A stretch of 64,000 nt of DNA, taken from the NCBI RefSeq assembly GCF_022397955.1, contig NZ_JAKEUQ010000015.1:44252-108251 (forward strand), in the 5' to 3' direction. The stretch comes from Vibrio sp. Isolate32 (GTDB taxonomy: Bacteria; Pseudomonadota; Gammaproteobacteria; Enterobacterales; Vibrionaceae). A program made the translations under genes and the position numbers. The notes under the pieces are model-generated. The model had not been told where the DNA came from. It saw nothing but the letters and a program-made list of their open reading frames with translations, and searched no databases. Of the stretch, positions 1 through 8,605 are shown piece after piece; the first letter of the stretch is position 1, and each line of letters begins with the position of its first letter.

Positions 1-317
1 AAGAGTGGCAAGCCGAGCTCGATCTCTACACCAGTGATTCCCTACGTCGTTCGAGTGAGCAAAAACTGCGTGAAACGAAATCGTCTTATCAAACCATGCT
101 GTCAGCCATGAAGCGCGCTGAGAAGAAGATGGATCCAGTACTCAATACCCTTCGCGACAACACCCTTTATTTGAAACACAACCTCAATGCGAGTGCAGTT
201 GGTTCACTGCAAAGTGAGTTTATGAGTCTAGAAAAAGACATCGCATACGCGATCAAACAGATGAATGCAGCGATTGCCGAGTCGGATAAGTTCCTTGCTC
301 GGCTAAATCGGAAGTAA
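1..317 (+). CDS. DUF2959 family protein, C-terminal part (5' end outside window)
   Basis: The reading frame is open from the left edge, so this is the last ~104 residues of a longer protein, ending in TAA at 315-317. The visible part is highly charged and helical, with heptad-like spacing (EWQAELDLYTSDSLRRSSEQ, later LEKDIAYAIKQMNAAI), as in the coiled-coil C-terminus of the DUF2959 family, which is common in Vibrio and Shewanella. Family members are usually predicted periplasmic or lipid-anchored proteins of unknown function; no signal peptide can be seen because the N-terminus is missing. An internal ATG at 96 is not the true start, since the frame continues upstream with family-like sequence. 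The next gene begins 31 bp downstream on the same strand, so the two may be cotranscribed. Confidence 0.7.
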   Translation, partial: EWQAELDLYTSDSLRRSSEQKLRETKSSYQTMLSAMKRAEKKMDPVLNTLRDNTLYLKHNLNASAVGSLQSEFMSLEKDIAYAIKQMNAAIAESDKFLARLNRK

Positions 318-348
318 CGCCTGAAAAGACAACACAAGATAAGCCCGT

Positions 349-879
349 ATGAACCCAATCATTATAACTGGCGGCCCTGGCGCCGGAAAAACCACACTGA
401 TTAATGCGTTGGCTGATGCGGGTTGCCTCACCTTCGCCGAGTCCTCTCGCCAGTTAATAGAACAGCAAAGTCAGATTGAAGGCGGTATCTTACCTTGGGT
501 AGACCTTCCCGGTTTTGCTGAGCTTTGTCTAGGTGTGATGGACGAGCAAAAAGACCAAGCCAATCAACATCCGATTGCCTTTCTCGATCGCGCTATTCCG
601 GACATTTGTGGCTATTTGGCTCAGGCTAACCTAGAGATCAATGCGACCTACCGAGAGGCAAGCCAAGGTTACCACTCTCAAGTATTATTCTGTCGCCCCG
701 AGGTTTCGATCTATGTTCAAGATGAAGTGCGCCCTTACCCATTTGAAGAAGCGTTAGAGATTCACCACGCGCTGGTGAGAGTCTATCAAGAGCTGGGTTA
801 TGATGTGGTTGAGGTACCGTTTATGTCGGTGGAAGAACGAGTTCAATTCGTTGAAAACCAACTAAGTATCAGCAGCTAG
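349..879 (+). CDS. AAA family P-loop ATPase/kinase-like protein (AAA_28 type)
   Basis: A 176-residue protein with a Walker A motif at the extreme N-terminus (GGPGAGKTT, residues 8-16), followed by FAESSRQLIEQQ and a conserved FLDRAIPDI segment around residues 77-85. This is the pattern of the small AAA_28 ATPases, which resemble nucleotide or small-molecule kinases. The substrate is unknown and no transmembrane segment is present. Length is normal for the family. The gene follows the DUF2959 gene by 31 bp and is probably its downstream partner. Downstream lie a long perfect inverted repeat and then a terminator hairpin. Family assignment is good; a specific function cannot be given. Confidence 0.75.
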   Translation: MNPIIITGGPGAGKTTLINALADAGCLTFAESSRQLIEQQSQIEGGILPWVDLPGFAELCLGVMDEQKDQANQHPIAFLDRAIPDICGYLAQANLEINATYREASQGYHSQVLFCRPEVSIYVQDEVRPYPFEEALEIHHALVRVYQELGYDVVEVPFMSVEERVQFVENQLSISS

Positions 880-886
880 ATTCCTG

Positions 887-931
887 ATATCTACTCATCG
901 ATTCTGGAATGACGACTCGATGAGTAGATAT
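887..931. repeat. Perfect 15-bp inverted repeat, 15-nt loop
   Basis: ATATCTACTCATCGA at 887-901 is the exact reverse complement of TCGATGAGTAGATAT at 917-931. It lies just after the stop of the P-loop ATPase gene and has no T-run, so it is not a canonical terminator. It may form an mRNA 3'-end stabilising hairpin or be a protein binding site. The function is unknown. Confidence 0.7.
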
Positions 932-1050
932 GGATAAAAGACAACGAGTATCGAAGATACCCACCCTCTTAGTATCTGGTTATCTCCAATCTAAACACGC
1001 TCTTCGTATCCCGCATCCCGTTTACTCGAATCTAAACAAACCAAAAAACA

Positions 1051-1085
1051 AAAGCCCTGAGCAGCTAGGCTACTCAGGGCTTTCT
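1051..1085. terminator. Terminator hairpin between the ATPase gene and typA (convergent)
   Basis: AAAGCCCTGAG (1051-1061) pairs with CTCAGGGCTTT (1073-1083), flanked by A-rich sequence on the left and TTTCTTACTT on the right. It sits between two convergent genes, so it can end typA transcription (minus strand) and the ATPase transcript (plus strand). This is inferred from the stem and the gene orientation. Confidence 0.75.
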
Positions 1086-1136
1086 TACTTATTCTAAAAC
1101 GTCTTGCTTGTTAGCTAGAAGCTAGTCAGCTGGCAA

Positions 1137-2972
1137 TTAAGCTTTAGCTGGACGTGCTGCACGCTTACGTTCGTTTTCAGTAAGAAGCTTCTTACGGATA
1201 CGAATGCTTACTGGCGTTACTTCTACTAGTTCGTCTTCGTCAATGAACTCAAGAGCTTGCTCTAGAGTGTGGCGGATAGGTGGCGAAAGAACCTGTGCTT
1301 CATCAGTACCAGATGCACGAACGTTCGTTAGCTGCTTACCTTTCAGACAGTTAACTGTTAGGTCGTTTGAACGATTATGAATACCGATGATTTGACCTTC
1401 GTATACTTCATCCGCGTGCTCAGCAAATAGACGACCACGTTCTTGTAGGTTGAATAGTGCGTAAGTCAGAGCTTTACCAGTTGCGTTCGAGATTAGAACA
1501 CCGTTGTTACGTTGACCAATTACGCCGCCTTTGTGAGGACCGTAGTGATCAAATGAGTGGTAAAGAAGACCAGAACCAGACGTTAGAGTTAGGAACTCAG
1601 TTTGGAAACCGATAAGACCACGAGAAGGCATCATGAAGTCCATGCGAACACGGCCTTTGCCATCTGGAGACATATCAGTTAGCTCACCTTTACGTAGGCC
1701 GATGTTTTCCATGATGCCACCTTGGTGCTCTTCAAGCACGTCGATAGTCACAGTTTCAAACGGTTCAGTTAGGTTGCCATCTTCGTCTTTCTTGATGATA
1801 ACTTCTGGACGAGATACAGCTAGCTCGAAGCCTTCACGACGCATGTTTTCGATCAGGATCGATAGGTGAAGTTCACCACGACCTGAAACACGGAAACGAT
1901 CTGGGTTATCAGTTTCTTCAACACGTAGTGCAACGTTGTGTACTAGTTCTTTCTCTAGACGCTCAAGGATGTTACGTGAAGTAACGAACTTACCTTCTTT
2001 ACCCGCGAACGGAGAAGTGTTTACTTGGAACGTCATTGTTACTGTTGGTTCGTCAACAGAAAGCGGAGTCATTGCATCAACGTTGTTTACGTCACAGATA
2101 GTGTCTGAAATTTTCAGCTCACCAAGACCTGTGATTGCAATGATGTCGCCAGCGTTAGCTTGCTCAACTTCGTGACGGTCAAGACCTAGGTAACCAAGAA
2201 CTGTGCCTACTTTACCGTTACGTTTTTTGCCTTCTGCATTTACGATAGTTACTTGTTGGTTTGGTTTAACAGAACCACGAGTAACACGAGCAACACCGAT
2301 AACACCTACGTAAGAGCTGTAATCAAGTTGCGAAATTTGCATTTGTAGTGGACCGTCAAGGTCAACTGCAGGCGCGTCTACTGTATCAACAACAGCTTGG
2401 AACAATGGTTCCATGTTCTCGCCAGTTTCGCCTTCAGTCATTGTTGCCCAACCGTTTAGAGCTGAAGCGTAAACAACTGTGAAGTCTAGTTGCTCATCAG
2501 TAGCACCTAGGTTGTCGAAAAGGTCGAATACTTGATCCATAACCCAATCAGGACGAGCGCCTGGACGGTCAATCTTGTTGATTACAACGATTGGCTTAAG
2601 ACCGTGTGCGAATGCTTTTTGCGTTACGAAACGAGTTTGAGGCATTGGGCCATCAACTGCGTCAACGATAAGCAGAACAGAGTCAACCATAGACATGATA
2701 CGTTCAACTTCACCACCGAAGTCCGCGTGTCCCGGGGTATCTACGATGTTGATGCGGTAATCATTCCAGTTGATTGCTGTGTTCTTAGCAAGAATGGTAA
2801 TGCCACGCTCTTTTTCGATGTCATTCGAATCCATGACACGCTCTTCAGCTTCACCACGAGACTCAAGAGTGCCTGACTGTTGTAGCAGTTTATCAACCAA
2901 AGTCGTTTTACCGTGGTCAACGTGCGCGATGATCGCGATATTTCTTAACTTATCAATCTGTGGAGTAGACAT
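1137..2972 (-). CDS. typA: Translational GTPase TypA/BipA
   Basis: A 611-residue ribosome-binding GTPase of the EF-G/LepA superfamily, which acts in 50S subunit assembly and in growth under cold and other stress in E. coli. The G motifs are visible: G1 AHVDHGKTT (residues 16-24), G2 RGITI, G3 DTPGH, G4 NKID and G5 SAL. Domain II, EF-G-like domains and the TypA-specific C-terminus follow. The frame is open upstream to a GTG at 2987, but the ATG at 2972 ([11 protein letters not shown]) matches the usual N-terminus. It is divergent from glnA, as in E. coli, across a 560-bp region. Intact, with family-normal length. Confidence 0.97.
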   Translation of the reverse strand: MSTPQIDKLRNIAIIAHVDHGKTTLVDKLLQQSGTLESRGEAEERVMDSNDIEKERGITILAKNTAINWNDYRINIVDTPGHADFGGEVERIMSMVDSVLLIVDAVDGPMPQTRFVTQKAFAHGLKPIVVINKIDRPGARPDWVMDQVFDLFDNLGATDEQLDFTVVYASALNGWATMTEGETGENMEPLFQAVVDTVDAPAVDLDGPLQMQISQLDYSSYVGVIGVARVTRGSVKPNQQVTIVNAEGKKRNGKVGTVLGYLGLDRHEVEQANAGDIIAITGLGELKISDTICDVNNVDAMTPLSVDEPTVTMTFQVNTSPFAGKEGKFVTSRNILERLEKELVHNVALRVEETDNPDRFRVSGRGELHLSILIENMRREGFELAVSRPEVIIKKDEDGNLTEPFETVTIDVLEEHQGGIMENIGLRKGELTDMSPDGKGRVRMDFMMPSRGLIGFQTEFLTLTSGSGLLYHSFDHYGPHKGGVIGQRNNGVLISNATGKALTYALFNLQERGRLFAEHADEVYEGQIIGIHNRSNDLTVNCLKGKQLTNVRASGTDEAQVLSPPIRHTLEQALEFIDEDELVEVTPVSIRIRKKLLTENERKRAARPAKA

Positions 2973-3273
2973 GGATTCTCGATTCACTCATAAAAGTAGC
3001 CGTCACTTATCTCAAAAGTTTGGATAATAACCGCTAGCTTGATTTAAAAAACGGTCAATAATATACCAGATTCTAGACAAAAACCCAGAAATATGTGATC
3101 TGAACCAAGGCTTTTTTCTTTATTGTCGATTCATATCCGCTTAACTTTGATTCAGTACAGTGTTGAGCAGCCAAATTCGTAGGACTCTAAAAAGTATCAC
3201 CTGCGAGTGGCGAGCCAAATCTCCCGCAAATTAACAAAAGTGGATTGACAACTTAGGCAATTCATTGCTGAAT

Positions 3274-3352
3274 GGTGCTCGCTTATGTCTCATATTGGTG
3301 CACAGACAAACGATTGCACCAACAAGGTGCAGCTAAAGATCATTTTGGTGCA
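3274..3352 (+). promoter_or_regulatory. NtrC (GlnG) enhancer sites upstream of glnA
   Basis: A perfect NtrC palindrome, TGCACC-N5-GGTGCA, lies at 3315-3331. Half-sites are present on both sides: TTGGTGCA at 3295-3302, TTGGTGCA at 3345-3352 and a weaker GGTGCT at 3274-3279. The main site is centred roughly 118 bp before the predicted sigma-54 start, the spacing expected of an enhancer. The rest of the 2973-3533 intergenic region is AT-rich and shows no ORF; it must also hold the typA promoter. Confidence 0.85.
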
Positions 3353-3413
3353 AAAAGCAGATTGAGCAAAACTTAAAAACAGTTAAATAATTGAAATTAA
3401 TGGAATAATTTTT

Positions 3414-3430
3414 TTGGCACGTTTTTGGCT
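3414..3430 (+). promoter_or_regulatory. Sigma-54 promoter of glnA (glnAp2-like)
   Basis: TTGGCAC at 3414-3420 followed by GTTTTTGGCT at 3421-3430 gives the -24 GG and -12 GC dinucleotides at the required 12-bp spacing. Only one base of the -12 core (TGGC instead of TTGC) departs from consensus. The predicted start is near 3441, leaving a leader of about 90 nt. NtrC sites lie upstream. Confidence 0.8.
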
Positions 3431-3533
3431 ATAGATAAATCAGCATCGATTAATGCACTTATAGACATTAATCAATGCTAGTTTCAACCGAATCGAGCTA
3501 ATACCGAATTAATAACACTGGAGGTTATCCAAG

Positions 3534-4943
3534 ATGTCAGTAGAAAATGTACTATCCCTGATCCAAGAGAACGAAGTTAAATTTATCGACTTACGTTTTA
3601 CTGATACAAAAGGTAAAGAGCAGCATATCTCTATTCCTTCTCACCAAGTTGATGCAGACTTCTTCGAAGAAGGCAAAATGTTTGACGGCTCTTCAGTAGC
3701 TGGTTGGAAAGGCATTAACGAATCTGACATGGTAATGATGCCAGACGCAGCGTCTGCTGTACTGGACCCATTCACAGAAGACGCAACGCTAAACATCCGT
3801 TGTGACATTCTTGAGCCTGCAACAATGCAAGGCTACGACCGTGACCCACGCTCTATCGCTAAACGTTCTGAAGAGTACCTACGTTCTACAGGTATCGCAG
3901 ACACAGTTCTAGTTGGTCCAGAGCCAGAATTCTTCCTATTTGATGACGTTAAGTTCTCAAACGATATGTCTGGTTCTTTCTTCAAGATCGACGACGTAGA
4001 AGCAGCTTGGAACACAGGTACTGACTTCGAAGGCGGTAACAAAGGTCACCGTCCTAGCGTTAAAGGCGGTTACTTCCCAGTAGCTCCTGTAGATTCATCT
4101 CAAGACATTCGTTCAGCAATGTGTCTAGTAATGGAAGAGATGGGCCTAGTAGTTGAAGCTCACCACCACGAAGTAGCAACTGCGGGTCAAAACGAAATCG
4201 CAACTCGCTTCAACACGCTAACAGCGAAAGCTGATGAAACTCAAATCTACAAGTACGTTGTTCACAACGTTGCTCACGCGTTTGGTAAAACAGCGACATT
4301 CATGCCTAAGCCACTCGTTGGTGATAACGGTTCTGGTATGCACGTTCACCAATCTCTAGCAAAAGACGGCGTTAACCTGTTTGCTGGTGATAAGTACGGC
4401 GGCCTATCTGAAATGGCGCTTTACTACATCGGTGGTGTAATCAAGCACGCTCGCGCAATCAACGCGTTTGCTAACCCATCTACTAACTCGTACAAGCGTC
4501 TTGTACCTGGTTTCGAAGCACCTGTAATGCTTGCTTACTCAGCACGTAACCGTTCTGCTTCTATCCGTATCCCAGTAGTACCAAGCCCTAAAGCACGTCG
4601 TATCGAGCTACGTTTTGGTGACCCAGCAGCTAACCCATACCTATGCTACTCAGCAATGCTTATGGCTGGCCTTGACGGCATCAAGAACAAGATTCACCCA
4701 GGCGAAGCTATGGATAAAGATCTATACGACCTTCCTGCAGAAGAAGCAGCTGAAATCCCAACAGTTGCAGAATCTCTACAAGAAGCTCTAGCAGCGCTTA
4801 GCGAAGACCGTGAGTTCCTAACAGCTGGCGGCGTATTCTCTGACGACTTCATCGATTCTTACATCGCTCTGAAATCTGACGACGTACAACGCGTGAACAT
4901 GGCTACACACCCACTTGAGTTTGAACTGTACTACTCAGTTTAA
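3534..4943 (+). CDS. glnA: Glutamine synthetase, type I
   Basis: A 469-residue enzyme, the same length as E. coli GlnA. It makes glutamine from glutamate, ammonia and ATP in the cytoplasm as a dodecamer. The N-terminal beta-grasp domain is followed by the catalytic signature ([29 protein letters not shown]). The loop MDKDLYDLP near residue 398 carries the tyrosine adenylylated by GlnE, so feedback by adenylylation is expected. The ribosome site GGAGG lies close before ATG 3534. It is transcribed from an NtrC-activated sigma-54 promoter and followed by a strong terminator. Codon use looks highly optimised, as for an abundant protein. Confidence 0.98.
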   Translation: MSVENVLSLIQENEVKFIDLRFTDTKGKEQHISIPSHQVDADFFEEGKMFDGSSVAGWKGINESDMVMMPDAASAVLDPFTEDATLNIRCDILEPATMQGYDRDPRSIAKRSEEYLRSTGIADTVLVGPEPEFFLFDDVKFSNDMSGSFFKIDDVEAAWNTGTDFEGGNKGHRPSVKGGYFPVAPVDSSQDIRSAMCLVMEEMGLVVEAHHHEVATAGQNEIATRFNTLTAKADETQIYKYVVHNVAHAFGKTATFMPKPLVGDNGSGMHVHQSLAKDGVNLFAGDKYGGLSEMALYYIGGVIKHARAINAFANPSTNSYKRLVPGFEAPVMLAYSARNRSASIRIPVVPSPKARRIELRFGDPAANPYLCYSAMLMAGLDGIKNKIHPGEAMDKDLYDLPAEEAAEIPTVAESLQEALAALSEDREFLTAGGVFSDDFIDSYIALKSDDVQRVNMATHPLEFELYYSV

Positions 4944-5004
4944 TCTTCGGTAGAAATAAGCCATTTCTTACTGCAACCTTGTAAGAATCGCTGATTAAAT
5001 ATTA

Positions 5005-5031
5005 GGCTCGCCTCGCAGGCGGGCCTTTTTT
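5005..5031 (+). terminator. glnA terminator
   Basis: GGCTCGCC (5005-5012) pairs with GGCGGGCC (5018-5025) across a short loop and is followed by six T residues. It lies about 60 bp after the glnA stop codon. Confidence 0.9.
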
Positions 5032-5068
5032 GTATTCTCTCTATGCTCCCCTCCTCGTACCATATTCG

Positions 5069-5088
5069 ATACCAATCGTAGTAAATAA
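5069..5088 (+). repeat. Isolated terminal repeat of a dispersed MITE-like element
   Basis: These 20 bp (ATACCAATCGTAGTAAATAA) are identical to the reverse complement of 31274-31293, the right end of the MITE-like element near 31.2 kb. No partner end is evident here, so this may be a solo end or a degraded copy. It lies between the glnA terminator and the DUF4124 gene. Confidence 0.65.
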
Positions 5089-5184
5089 AAGCCCTCAGAG
5101 GCTGTCGCGCTAAATACAATAAAATCAATACTAAAACCAACGCCAAACGTGAAATCACCTAGCGGTGAAAAAGAGGCTAAAGAT

Positions 5185-5742
5185 ATGAAAAATATATTGT
5201 TCCTTCTTGGGTTAACAGTCGCACTCTCATGCACTGCTCAAACCGTATATACCTGGGTAGATGAAGATGGCGTACTCCATTTTAGTGATACACCAACAGG
5301 CGAAGGTGCCAAATCACTTCAGCTTCCAGATGTCCAAGCTTCAGCACCCGCGCCTAAGTTTGAGAGCTCTCAACTCGTTGACGAAAAAGCCGCCTCTGCC
5401 CTTCCAAACCAAGAGCAACCCAAAACACAACAGACTGAGCGAGAAGTCCCAGCGCCATTAGCTCTTACTATGCTCACTCCCACTCACGATCAAACGATTC
5501 ATAGCAACCGTGGCTTAATCCCAATTCAAATCGAGCTCAACCGTAAACTGGGTATTGGTGAGCAGCTGCAACTGATGCTCGACGGGCGACGTTATGGCGC
5601 ACCACAAAACCAACCTACTTGGCAGTTAAAAGATATCGATCGCGGCACTCACACCATTGCAATTCAAGCACATAGAAGCGGCAAGCTTATTGCATCTACT
5701 AGTCCAGTCACCGTGTATTTACATCGAGCGACGATCAAGTAG
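5185..5742 (+). CDS. DUF4124 domain-containing exported protein
   Basis: A 185-residue protein with an N-terminal signal peptide (MKNILFLLGLTVALSCTAQ, likely cleaved after it) followed at once by the DUF4124 signature TVYTWVDEDGVLHFSDTP. A Pro/Gln/Ala-rich linker follows, then a C-terminal beta-rich domain (about residues 100-185) that could be immunoglobulin-like. The frame extends to an ATG at 5149, but ATG 5185 has an AGAGG ribosome site at the right distance and starts the signal peptide directly. It is predicted to be periplasmic. Function is unknown. Similar genes sit between glnA and glnL in other vibrios (from memory). No operon partner is clear. Confidence 0.8.
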   Translation: MKNILFLLGLTVALSCTAQTVYTWVDEDGVLHFSDTPTGEGAKSLQLPDVQASAPAPKFESSQLVDEKAASALPNQEQPKTQQTEREVPAPLALTMLTPTHDQTIHSNRGLIPIQIELNRKLGIGEQLQLMLDGRRYGAPQNQPTWQLKDIDRGTHTIAIQAHRSGKLIASTSPVTVYLHRATIK

Positions 5743-5862
5743 GCCAATAGGTTAAAAGAGACTGAATAACATCGACTGTTTACCTGTTCTCAGCAGCTTT
5801 TCGCGACTTTTATGAATTATCTTTAGCTTCTGATTGATATGCGCCATACTTGAACTTAGCTA

Positions 5863-5879
5863 CGCACCAATTTGGTGCA
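5863..5879 (+). promoter_or_regulatory. NtrC site in the glnL promoter region
   Basis: CGCACC-N5-GGTGCA, a near-perfect NtrC palindrome, lies 32 bp before the glnL start. Weak -35/-10 candidates (TTTAGC 5822-5827, CATACT 5845-5850, 17-bp spacer) lie just upstream, so NtrC bound here would overlap the start region. In E. coli, NtrC represses glnL from such a site, and repression is the likely role here. Confidence 0.8.
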
Positions 5880-5910
5880 GTGAGAAAACCACCAGTTCAA
5901 GGACGAAACA

Positions 5911-6987
5911 GTGAATCGATCAGCCAAAAGCGACAGCATAGATACACACCACCTTTCCAACGCCATTCTCGATAATATGGTGACATCGACATTGATGCTC
6001 GATGAACATTTATACGTGCGATACGCCAACCCGGCGGCTGAACAGCTCTTTTCACAAAGTGCGAGACGCATTGTTGATCACCCACTGAGTCAACTTATTC
6101 AACACGCTTCGCTCGACTTAGCACTGCTTACTCAACCTCTACAAAGCGGCCAGAGCATTACCGACAGTGACGTGACCTTTGTTGTCGATAACCGCCCGCT
6201 AATGCTTGAAGTGACGGTGAGTCCGATCACCTGGCAGCGTGAGACCCTGCTGTTAGTAGAGATGCGCAAGATCGACCAACAAAGGCGCCTAAGCCAAGAG
6301 TTAAACCAGCATGCACAACAACAAGCAGCGAAACTGTTAGTGCGTGGCTTGGCGCATGAAATAAAGAACCCTTTGGGTGGCTTAAGAGGGGCAGCGCAAT
6401 TACTTGGAAAGATGCTTCCAGAACAATCGCTGAATGAATACACCCAGATCATCATTGAGCAAGCCGACCGCTTACGAGCCTTGGTCGACCGCCTGCTTGG
6501 CCCACAAAAGCCGGGAACCAAGTCAGAAGAAAACCTCCACCAGATACTCGAAAAAGTCAGACAGCTGGTCGAGCTCGAATCTGGCTCAACATTAGCTATC
6601 GAACGAGACTACGATCCAAGCCTTCCACCAATTGTGATGGACTCAGCGCAGGTTGAACAAGCAATGCTCAATATCGTGAGCAATGCAGCACAGATTTTAA
6701 AGGAACAGGATTCAGGTAAGATCACCATTCGCACCAGAACGGTGCATCAAGCCAACATTCATGGCCAGCGACACAAACTAGCAGCACGTATTGAGATAAG
6801 CGATAACGGCCCGGGTATCCCCGATAAATTAAAAGACACCCTGTTCTACCCCATGGTCAGTGGACGTGAGGGCGGCACCGGATTGGGGCTATCAATATCT
6901 CAAAACCTAATCGATCAACACAACGGAAAAATCGATGTCGAGAGCTGGCCGGGGAACACCACATTTACGATTTACTTACCCATTTAA
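5911..6987 (+). CDS. glnL: Nitrogen regulation sensor histidine kinase NtrB
   Basis: A 358-residue cytoplasmic kinase/phosphatase that controls NtrC according to the PII signal. The order is a PAS domain (about residues 15-125), a HisKA dimerisation domain with the phospho-accepting H149 in LAHEIKNPLGG, and a HATPase_c domain with N-box (NIVSNA), G1 (DNGPGIPD) and G2 (GGTGLGLSIS). There is no membrane segment, as usual for NtrB. The GTG start has the ribosome site AAGGA 7-8 nt upstream. glnG follows after 107 bp. Length and motifs are normal, and an NtrC operator overlaps its own promoter region. Confidence 0.97.
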   Translation: MNRSAKSDSIDTHHLSNAILDNMVTSTLMLDEHLYVRYANPAAEQLFSQSARRIVDHPLSQLIQHASLDLALLTQPLQSGQSITDSDVTFVVDNRPLMLEVTVSPITWQRETLLLVEMRKIDQQRRLSQELNQHAQQQAAKLLVRGLAHEIKNPLGGLRGAAQLLGKMLPEQSLNEYTQIIIEQADRLRALVDRLLGPQKPGTKSEENLHQILEKVRQLVELESGSTLAIERDYDPSLPPIVMDSAQVEQAMLNIVSNAAQILKEQDSGKITIRTRTVHQANIHGQRHKLAARIEISDNGPGIPDKLKDTLFYPMVSGREGGTGLGLSISQNLIDQHNGKIDVESWPGNTTFTIYLPI

Positions 6988-7094
6988 ACGGAGCAACACC
7001 TCTCGATGAGAAACTTCGCTTCAGGCAAGAAACAAATACAGAACAATAAAAACAATGATAATCACAATAGTTTTGGCTGCAAAGGAATTAAATT

Positions 7095-8498
7095 ATGAGT
7101 AAGGGATACGTTTGGGTCGTCGATGACGATAGCTCTATCCGCTGGGTAGTAGAAAAAACACTTTCATCTGCGGATATAAAGTGTGAAACATTTGCTGATG
7201 CTGAGAGCGTATTGCTTGCGCTTGAGCGCGAGACTCCTGACGTATTAGTGTCTGATATTCGTATGCCTGGCATTGACGGAATTGAGCTATTGCATCAGGT
7301 TCACCAACGCTCTCCTGATCTACCAGTGATCATTATGACCGCGCACTCAGACCTTGATGCGGCGGTGAATGCTTATCAAAAAGGCGCCTTTGAATATTTG
7401 CCTAAGCCATTTGATATCGATGAGACACTGACTCTAGTAGAGCGAGCAATCGCACATAGCCAAGAGCAAAAACGTGAACAAGCTAGCGAAGTAGCCGAGG
7501 AGACCAATGCACCGGAAATCATTGGTGAAGCACCTGCGATGCAAGAGGTTTTCCGAGCCATTGGCCGTTTATCTCGCTCATCGATATCCGTGCTGATCAA
7601 TGGTGAATCGGGTACGGGTAAAGAGCTGGTTGCCCACGCGCTGCATCGTCATAGCCCAAGAGCCAAGAAACCCTTCATTGCCTTGAACATGGCAGCTATC
7701 CCCAAAGATCTGATCGAGTCTGAACTGTTTGGCCACGAGAAAGGTGCCTTTACCGGAGCCAACAGCGTTCGCCAAGGACGTTTCGAACAAGCCAACGGCG
7801 GCACACTATTTCTTGATGAGATCGGCGACATGCCACTCGATATTCAGACTCGCTTGCTACGTGTACTTTCTGATGGCCAATTTTATCGTGTGGGTGGACA
7901 CTCTGCGGTGAAGGTCGACGTACGTATCGTTGCCGCAACCCACCAAGATCTTGAACGACTGGTGCATGAAGGCGACTTCCGTGAAGACCTTTTTCACCGA
8001 CTCAACGTTATCCGAATCCACATTCCAGCGCTGCGCGAACGCAAACAAGACATTGACAAACTGACTCACCATTTCCTAGCATCCGCCGCCGAAGAGCTCG
8101 GCGTTGAAGTAAAAACACTGCATCCAGAGACCATTTTAAAACTCAACCAGCTCAACTGGCCAGGTAATGTGCGTCAGCTAGAGAACATTTGTCGTTGGCT
8201 CACCGTGATGGCGAGCGGCAGCGAAATTCTCCCTTCAGACCTACCACCAGAGCTATCGGAAGAAAAAGTGGTGACAACCTCAGGAACTGGAGATAACTGG
8301 CAACAACTGCTCGCCAATTGGGCAAAGTGTGCGCTTGATTCAGGAGAAAAAGAACTGCTGACTTATGCACTGCCAGAGTTTGAACGTATACTGCTTGAGG
8401 CTGCACTCAACCATACTAATGGTCACAAGCAAGATGCAGCCAAGGTTTTAGGTTGGGGAAGAAATACCCTAACTCGCAAGCTTAAAGAGCTGTACTGA
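7095..8498 (+). CDS. glnG: Nitrogen regulation response regulator NtrC
   Basis: A 467-residue sigma-54 enhancer-binding activator. It has a receiver domain with phospho-accepting D54 (VSDIRMPG), an AAA+ domain with Walker A GESGTGKE, the sigma-54 contact loop GAFTGA and the GNVRQLEN motif, and a C-terminal Fis-type helix-turn-helix ([20 protein letters not shown]). Phosphorylated by GlnL, it activates glnA and other nitrogen genes. The start has AAGGA about 8 nt upstream. The NtrC palindromes found before glnA and glnL are its expected targets. No convincing terminator follows, only an AT-rich hairpin near 8521-8541. Confidence 0.98.
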   Translation: MSKGYVWVVDDDSSIRWVVEKTLSSADIKCETFADAESVLLALERETPDVLVSDIRMPGIDGIELLHQVHQRSPDLPVIIMTAHSDLDAAVNAYQKGAFEYLPKPFDIDETLTLVERAIAHSQEQKREQASEVAEETNAPEIIGEAPAMQEVFRAIGRLSRSSISVLINGESGTGKELVAHALHRHSPRAKKPFIALNMAAIPKDLIESELFGHEKGAFTGANSVRQGRFEQANGGTLFLDEIGDMPLDIQTRLLRVLSDGQFYRVGGHSAVKVDVRIVAATHQDLERLVHEGDFREDLFHRLNVIRIHIPALRERKQDIDKLTHHFLASAAEELGVEVKTLHPETILKLNQLNWPGNVRQLENICRWLTVMASGSEILPSDLPPELSEEKVVTTSGTGDNWQQLLANWAKCALDSGEKELLTYALPEFERILLEAALNHTNGHKQDAAKVLGWGRNTLTRKLKELY

Positions 8499-8605
8499 CC
8501 TAATATGACTCTCGATGCTACTACTTTTTAGCCCAAAAAGTGTCGCTTGGTTTGAATAGTGTCGGTACAATTACAGTGCGCTATTCACCAACGTTGTAGC
8601 TAAAG

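Noticed and set aside
2532..3027. Plus-strand ORFs of 114 and 85 codons opposite typA
   Set aside because: They lie antisense to the conserved typA coding sequence, have no ribosome site and no family-like sequence. They are frame shadows.
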